Shown here: positions 59,601-64,000 of the stretch, one piece after another
Layout: each line of letters opens with the position of its first letter
How positions within the stretch are numbered: the first letter of the stretch is position 1
DNA from: Aptenodytes patagonicus
Lineage: Eukaryota > Chordata > Aves > Sphenisciformes > Spheniscidae
NCBI RefSeq assembly: GCF_965638725.1
Contig: NC_134950.1
Location: forward strand, 32,426,932 to 32,490,931
DNA: 64,000 bases
Direction of reading: 5' to 3'
The notes under the pieces: generated by a model
Seen by the model: the letters and a program-made list of their open reading frames with translations, nothing else
What the model was told of the DNA's origin: nothing
The model's database searches: none
Made by a program: the position numbers and the translations under genes

Positions 59601-62430
59601 CATGCAGACGGGCATTAGACAGGAAGATTGCTGGCAGTTGCAGGAAGGTTTGGGGTTGCAGTGAGGTTTAGGTAGCTAAGATGCAGGAGATGAGAGAGAG
59701 CCGAGTCCTGAGTCAGTGCAGTAAGTGCTGCATCCCGGGTTTACCTGGTTGCATTCCCAAAGGCAGGCTGGAGCTCTTAAACTGAGTCTGTGGCCACTTT
59801 GACTTTCCACGCCAGGCACACTACGGGTAACCAGCTCTGCTGTGTCACCTACCAGCAGCACGTGCTGCCAAAAGCAGGCATATAGGTGCCCTTAGATACT
59901 GTAGTTGTGCCATCAGTGCTCTGAGCAAAGCATGGCTTCTCTGCTGCTTAAATACTGCCATTGGGAGAGGACCTTGGACACGTGAAGGAGGCAGCTTGCA
60001 CATGAGAGGAGGACATAGCGGGTGGTTTGCTGGGCCCTGGGGTCAGCCCGCAGCCATACGAGCACACCTGCGGGACGGCAGTTAGGGCCAGGGCCATGCT
60101 TGTGATGCGTGGGTCAGTGCTGGTGCTGCTTCTTCTCCGTTCTTGTCACTGCTTGTCTTCCCTCATTTCACGTGGTCCTCCGAGGTTCGTAGGGCTCTGT
60201 GCATTTTGGGAGAAAGCATGTGTCACGATTTCTGTTCTCTCTAATCTTGAAAAAGCAGAACTTAAGATTTTGCAGGAAATCCAGCCATTTGTTTTGTCCA
60301 TTCATATGCTAATGCTCGTGTTTCCTTAACTTCCACACAAGGAAAGAGTGGAGATGACAGTTTATTTCACTTAGGGCACGTGAAACTTGCTTTTTGGATC
60401 AGCCATAACAATGCTTATCCTTAGTGGGGTTGTATCCTGAAGCATCTGCTTCATTTTTTTCCTTAAGATTATTCTCACCCAGTTTCCATGCATACATTGT
60501 TTACCCTTGACATGAATGACTATTTCTTCCAAATATATTAAACACATTAATCAAGTTTTCATGGCTGAAGCTGGTTTAATATGCATTTTGGGGAAAGTAT
60601 TGGAAAGATTTCACTGTTATTCTTGTGAATAGATTTGGAAAGATTTCTTGTTATTCCAAGAATTTTACTTGCTGATGTACTCTGCTTTGAGAGTAAGATG
60701 ATGTATTTTGTGTCAGACGTGCAGCATGGCAGGCCAACAGACGTGAGAATTGAGAGTGACTTGATGCTACAAACAAGAATGTGTGATTATACCCTTTCTT
60801 AAATGGCACATCTCCCACCTTCGTGTGAGTACAGCTTCTGCATCTCTGCAGTGAATCCATCAGGGCTTTCCCCAGGGGGACAGAGGAAGCTGTGGCACTG
60901 TCCACCAAACCCACCACTTCTCTGAGAGAAAGCTGCTTCACAGTCCAAATGAGCAAAAGTGCATCATTTTATTTTTTGTGGCATCAGGACCTATGAATGT
61001 GCTCAGGAACTATACACTTCACTGTATAATTTTCTGGTTGATGGTGCCTTAAAATTGTAGAGCAGATGTATTAATTTTTATATAGCAGTATGGTGAGGTT
61101 CAAGAATACTGTTGAACCGGTATTGAACTTGAATACTGAGGTTCATGGGTTTATTCACTTAATATCTCTTGAATTAGTACAGATCACTGCCAGCCTTATC
61201 ATTGCCTTTTCTTGAGGAAAGCAGAAAGAAGTACAAACTAGCTTGTTCAAACGTGAGAGATGAAGTGATGACGGTCCTCATAAACTCATTATACAAGATG
61301 AAGAAAACTGGCCCAAAAGTTCACATCCTAATTATTGCTGCAGTAATAATGTAGTGTGGGAACTATTCTGTTTCAGGGAATAAGGGAATGCTTGCTCTTT
61401 CAGTCAGAGGCCTTATTATTTTTGCATTATTACTATCAGCATCATGATTCTGCCAAATGAAAATATGTATCCAGACATTACGTGGTCTTCTGCTTTTCAC
61501 AGTTCATTTTTCCTCTCTGTCGATGAGTGCAAGTTCCTTCACCATGATTTGGAACTTCTTAATGGTGTTGATAAAGAAATGTCCATTCCCACACTGTTAA
61601 AAGAGAAATTTGTGGCTATTCTTACCCTTGGGGTGGGAGAGGATCTAAGAAGATTATATTACAAGAGATTGATTTCTGCTCTTCATGTAAAAGGGAAATC
61701 TGTTTCTAATCTGGTTTGAGATAAGAATTCATAGTGACCATCTGCATGAAAATTTTACCCATAGTAATTTAATAAAAAAAAAAATCTGGCTCAAAATCTC
61801 AGCTTTTTTTTTTTTTTCTCCCTGAATAAAGTTTCCTAGTCTGGCATCTCAGGGAAGAGCATCTGCTTCAAAGATGTCTTTGGAGGTTGTAATTTACTAC
61901 TCTTAACCTTTTTAAACAAGTTTTTCCATCATGCTGCCTCATACAGCCAGTAAGAAGTCTCCAGCTGTTGTGAGCAAGCTCTATAGTATAGACATTGTCT
62001 GGTTTGGCCTGACTTCATTACAGATTAGAGATATAACCACACTTCACTCCTTAATATCAATGTCTTTGTTCATCATTTTCCCTAAAAAAAAATAAATTTG
62101 ACACTGTGATTTTCTTTCATTATTCACAATTTTGATGGATTCCTTCTACTAAAAATGGTCCTGTCTCACATTTCAGCCTATTAAAAAGAAAATTACAGCA
62201 CAATCAGACAGAGGGCTAATAATATTTAGAAAGTCCAGTCTGCGCTTAAATTTTTCATTATCTTTGATGACCTGTTTAGAAATTCTGTGTTTGTAAGTTC
62301 CAGCCCAGATTTTCAGTAGGTCTCAACGAATATATTTATTGGGATTTACAAATACTTTGTACTTTGACTGTATTCTGTCCCCACAGGAACTTTTTTCTGC
62401 TGGACATCCAAATAATTATCCTTTATTCAC
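59601..62430. other. Unique DNA, no supported gene
   Basis: It contains an imperfect direct repeat of GGAAAGATTTC near 60,600-60,650, an A-run near 61,772-61,782 and a T-run at 61,804-61,817. Frames are short. The edge at 62,431 is the start of the LTR. Confidence 0.45.
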
Positions 62431-62870
62431 TGTCCTGGTTTCAGCTGGGATAGAGTTAATTTTCTTCCTAGGAGCTGGTACAGTGCTGTGTTTTGGATTT
62501 AGCGTGAGAATAACATGATAACACACCGATGTTTTAGTTGTTGCTAAGCAGTGTTTATACTAAGTCAAGGACTTTTCAGCTTCTCATACTCTGCCAGCGA
62601 GGAGGTGCACAAGAAGCTGGGAGGGGGCACAGCCAGGACAGCTGACCCAAACTGGCCAAAAGGATATTCCATACCATATGACGTCATGCTCAGTATATAA
62701 GCTGGGGGGAGTTGGCCAGGGGTCAGCGATCGCTGCTCAGGGGCTGGCTGGGCATCGGTCGGCGGGCGGTGAGTGGTTGCATCACCTCTAGGGTTTTTTT
62801 TCCTTCCTGGGTTTTGTTCCTCCCTCCCTCTCTCCCCCCCCCCCCTTTACTTTCCATTACAATTTTTTAC
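62431..62870 (+). mobile_element. Endogenous retroviral LTR (plus strand), 3'-truncated
   Basis: Starts with TGTCCTGGTTTCAGCTGGGA, the start of an abundant bird ERV LTR that I recognise. U3 keeps a perfect CRE-like TGACGTCA at 62,679-62,686 and a TATATAA box at 62,694-62,700, followed by the GC-richer R-like start. After about 62,800 the sequence passes into T/C runs, including C12 at 62,834-62,845. The usual polyA signal and the terminal CA are not found, so the LTR lacks its 3' part. The identity of the parent ERV class is from memory and should be confirmed. Confidence 0.85.
62679..62700 (+). promoter_or_regulatory. CRE-like site and TATA box of the LTR promoter
   Basis: TGACGTCA at 62,679-62,686 and TATATAA at 62,694-62,700, 7 bp apart, in the expected LTR U3 position. 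Transcription would start about 25-30 bp downstream on the plus strand. Confidence 0.7.
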
Positions 62871-63976
62871 AATTTCCATTACTTTTCCAGGAAGTTTTGC
62901 TCCCCATGGCTAGGTTGGTCCCCTCTCCGAATTGGGACCTTGACTCTGCGGCACCGCAAGCAGGACACCTTGCAAACGCTACAGATGAGGAGGCTTCGGA
63001 GAGCTGACTGTGAAAAATATATAAGGATGCAGCACTCTGCTCGTTGCTTGAGGATACCTGATTCTGGCCATTGGACCAGCTCATCACTTCTCCATTGTCA
63101 GTGTGGAAACATTTCCTGCAGGCTCACGCTCCCCGGAGCACTGCAGGAGGGTCTGGCAGCTGGAAAAGAGAAAGATGGGTCTTCAAGCCTCTGGAAAGAT
63201 AGAGGCAACTCAGGATAAGCAGGTTATCTGTGCTAAAATGACAAGCAGTGAGATCAATGCATTTGGTGGCTAGGCTGGATGGCCACCTGAGATTTGCCAG
63301 GCCAGAGTTTTCTGTCCAGTAGCCTTCCAGACAGAGTTTAGGAAAAAGTGCCCTGAAACAAGATTTAGTATCTTTCCACTGGAACAAAAGTTCAGAAACC
63401 TCAAGATAACCTTGCACCAGTTCCCCTTCTCCAGTGAGATCCAGCTTCTGCCTGGTAAACGCTCAGGAGCTCCACAAGGCCAAAGCTTTCACGTCCTCTC
63501 GTGAAGCCTGCATTGGGAATCTTAAAACAGAGCATGCCTAGTTCAAATAATCTCATTCATGGCTTTAACTTTTGAAAGGAGCAAAAATAAAAGCAATGAA
63601 ATGACACTAGTGATGCTTGCAATCACTGCCAAAAAGTGGAATCTACCATATGAGCTGAAAAATTAAAAATACAACTTAAGAGTTTAAGAGTGTAGGAAGA
63701 ACTAGGTGAAATCAGAGCAAAGATGTCTCTTGCAACAAAGCTATGAAAAGCGTAATAAATACAACTGGCAAAAATACTGGTGCACTCAAAAAAATAAAAA
63801 CAATAAAAATATTTAAATCATCAAGTTCAAATTAAAACTACTTAGACTTAGCTAGAGGTATGAAAAGAAACACACCTATAAGGAAGAAAATAAAGCAATA
63901 TGGACTTGACAAGAAACGTAATTATGCTAAAATAAAGCCATATGAAATTGTGTGCAAGTTGAGAAAGACTCTCTGC
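62871..63976. other. Sequence after the LTR, origin unclear
   Basis: Positions 62,880-63,220 are richer in CpG and GC than the surroundings and could be a remnant of a retroviral interior or a separate insertion. I found no primer-binding site or retroviral motif. From 63,500 the DNA is very A-rich and ordinary. Confidence 0.35.
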
Positions 63977-63997
63977 TTTTTTTTTTTTTTTTTTTTT
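63977..63997. repeat. Poly-T tract of about 21
   Basis: An uninterrupted T run at the window end. It could be the complement of a poly-A tail of a minus-strand retrocopy continuing beyond the window, or a simple homopolymer. Confidence 0.8.
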
Positions 63998-64000
63998 AAT

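Noticed and set aside
62712..63218. 168-codon plus-strand frame starting in the LTR
   Set aside because: It runs from the LTR through T/C homopolymers into unrelated DNA, has no domain and begins at an arbitrary ATG. It is treated as chance.
1..64000. CRISPR arrays, bacterial operons, tRNA or rRNA genes
   Set aside because: Repeats present are LINE, LTR, MITE or simple sequence. No spaced direct-repeat array, ribosome-binding pattern or clover-leaf RNA was seen.

Overview
This window looks like bird nuclear DNA, most likely from a neognath. The best evidence is a set of CR1 retrotransposon (LINE) copies that end in the bird-type tail of short repeats (complement of TCATAGAA), plus a TATA-containing endogenous retroviral LTR of a type I recognise as common in bird genomes. 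Unique sequence is AT-rich. There is one sharp CpG island. No bacterial-style gene organisation is present, and most open frames in the unique sequence are no longer than chance would give.

Layout. Positions 1-10,300 are unique flanking DNA with one short hAT-type DNA transposon (8,919-9,097). Positions 10,330-11,345 are a strong CpG island. Inside it a good plus-strand splice donor at 10,971 marks the end of a probable first, mostly untranslated exon. I could not name that gene. Positions 11.3-36 kb look like a large first intron or intergenic DNA. This stretch holds a possible minus-strand gene for a small secreted protein (exons 13,206-12,961 and 12,415-12,302, polyA signal near 11,970), a possible second minus-strand terminal exon (16,143-15,670) and two CR1 fragments (22,477-22,690 and 33,128-33,545). 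Plus-strand exon candidates with good splice sites lie at 32,929-33,002, 36,720-36,779 and 55,033-55,086. Their reading phases agree, so they could belong to the CpG-island gene.

Positions 38,524-40,069 hold a young 5'-truncated CR1 on the minus strand. Its reverse transcriptase frame is open apart from one nonsense codon. Positions 40-56 kb are AT-rich unique DNA with a few weak exon candidates. Positions 56.9-59.6 kb are a LINE-rich block: a very old plus-strand CR1 fossil, then three minus-strand CR1 3' ends in a row. The last of these is about 95% identical to the 38.5 kb copy. Positions 62,431 to about 62,870 hold the LTR, which keeps a CRE-like site and a TATA box but has lost its 3' end.

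The firm calls are the repeats, the CpG island and low-complexity tracts. All exon calls rest on splice-site quality, open phase and codon appearance read by eye. They are graded low to moderate, and no host gene symbol is assigned.
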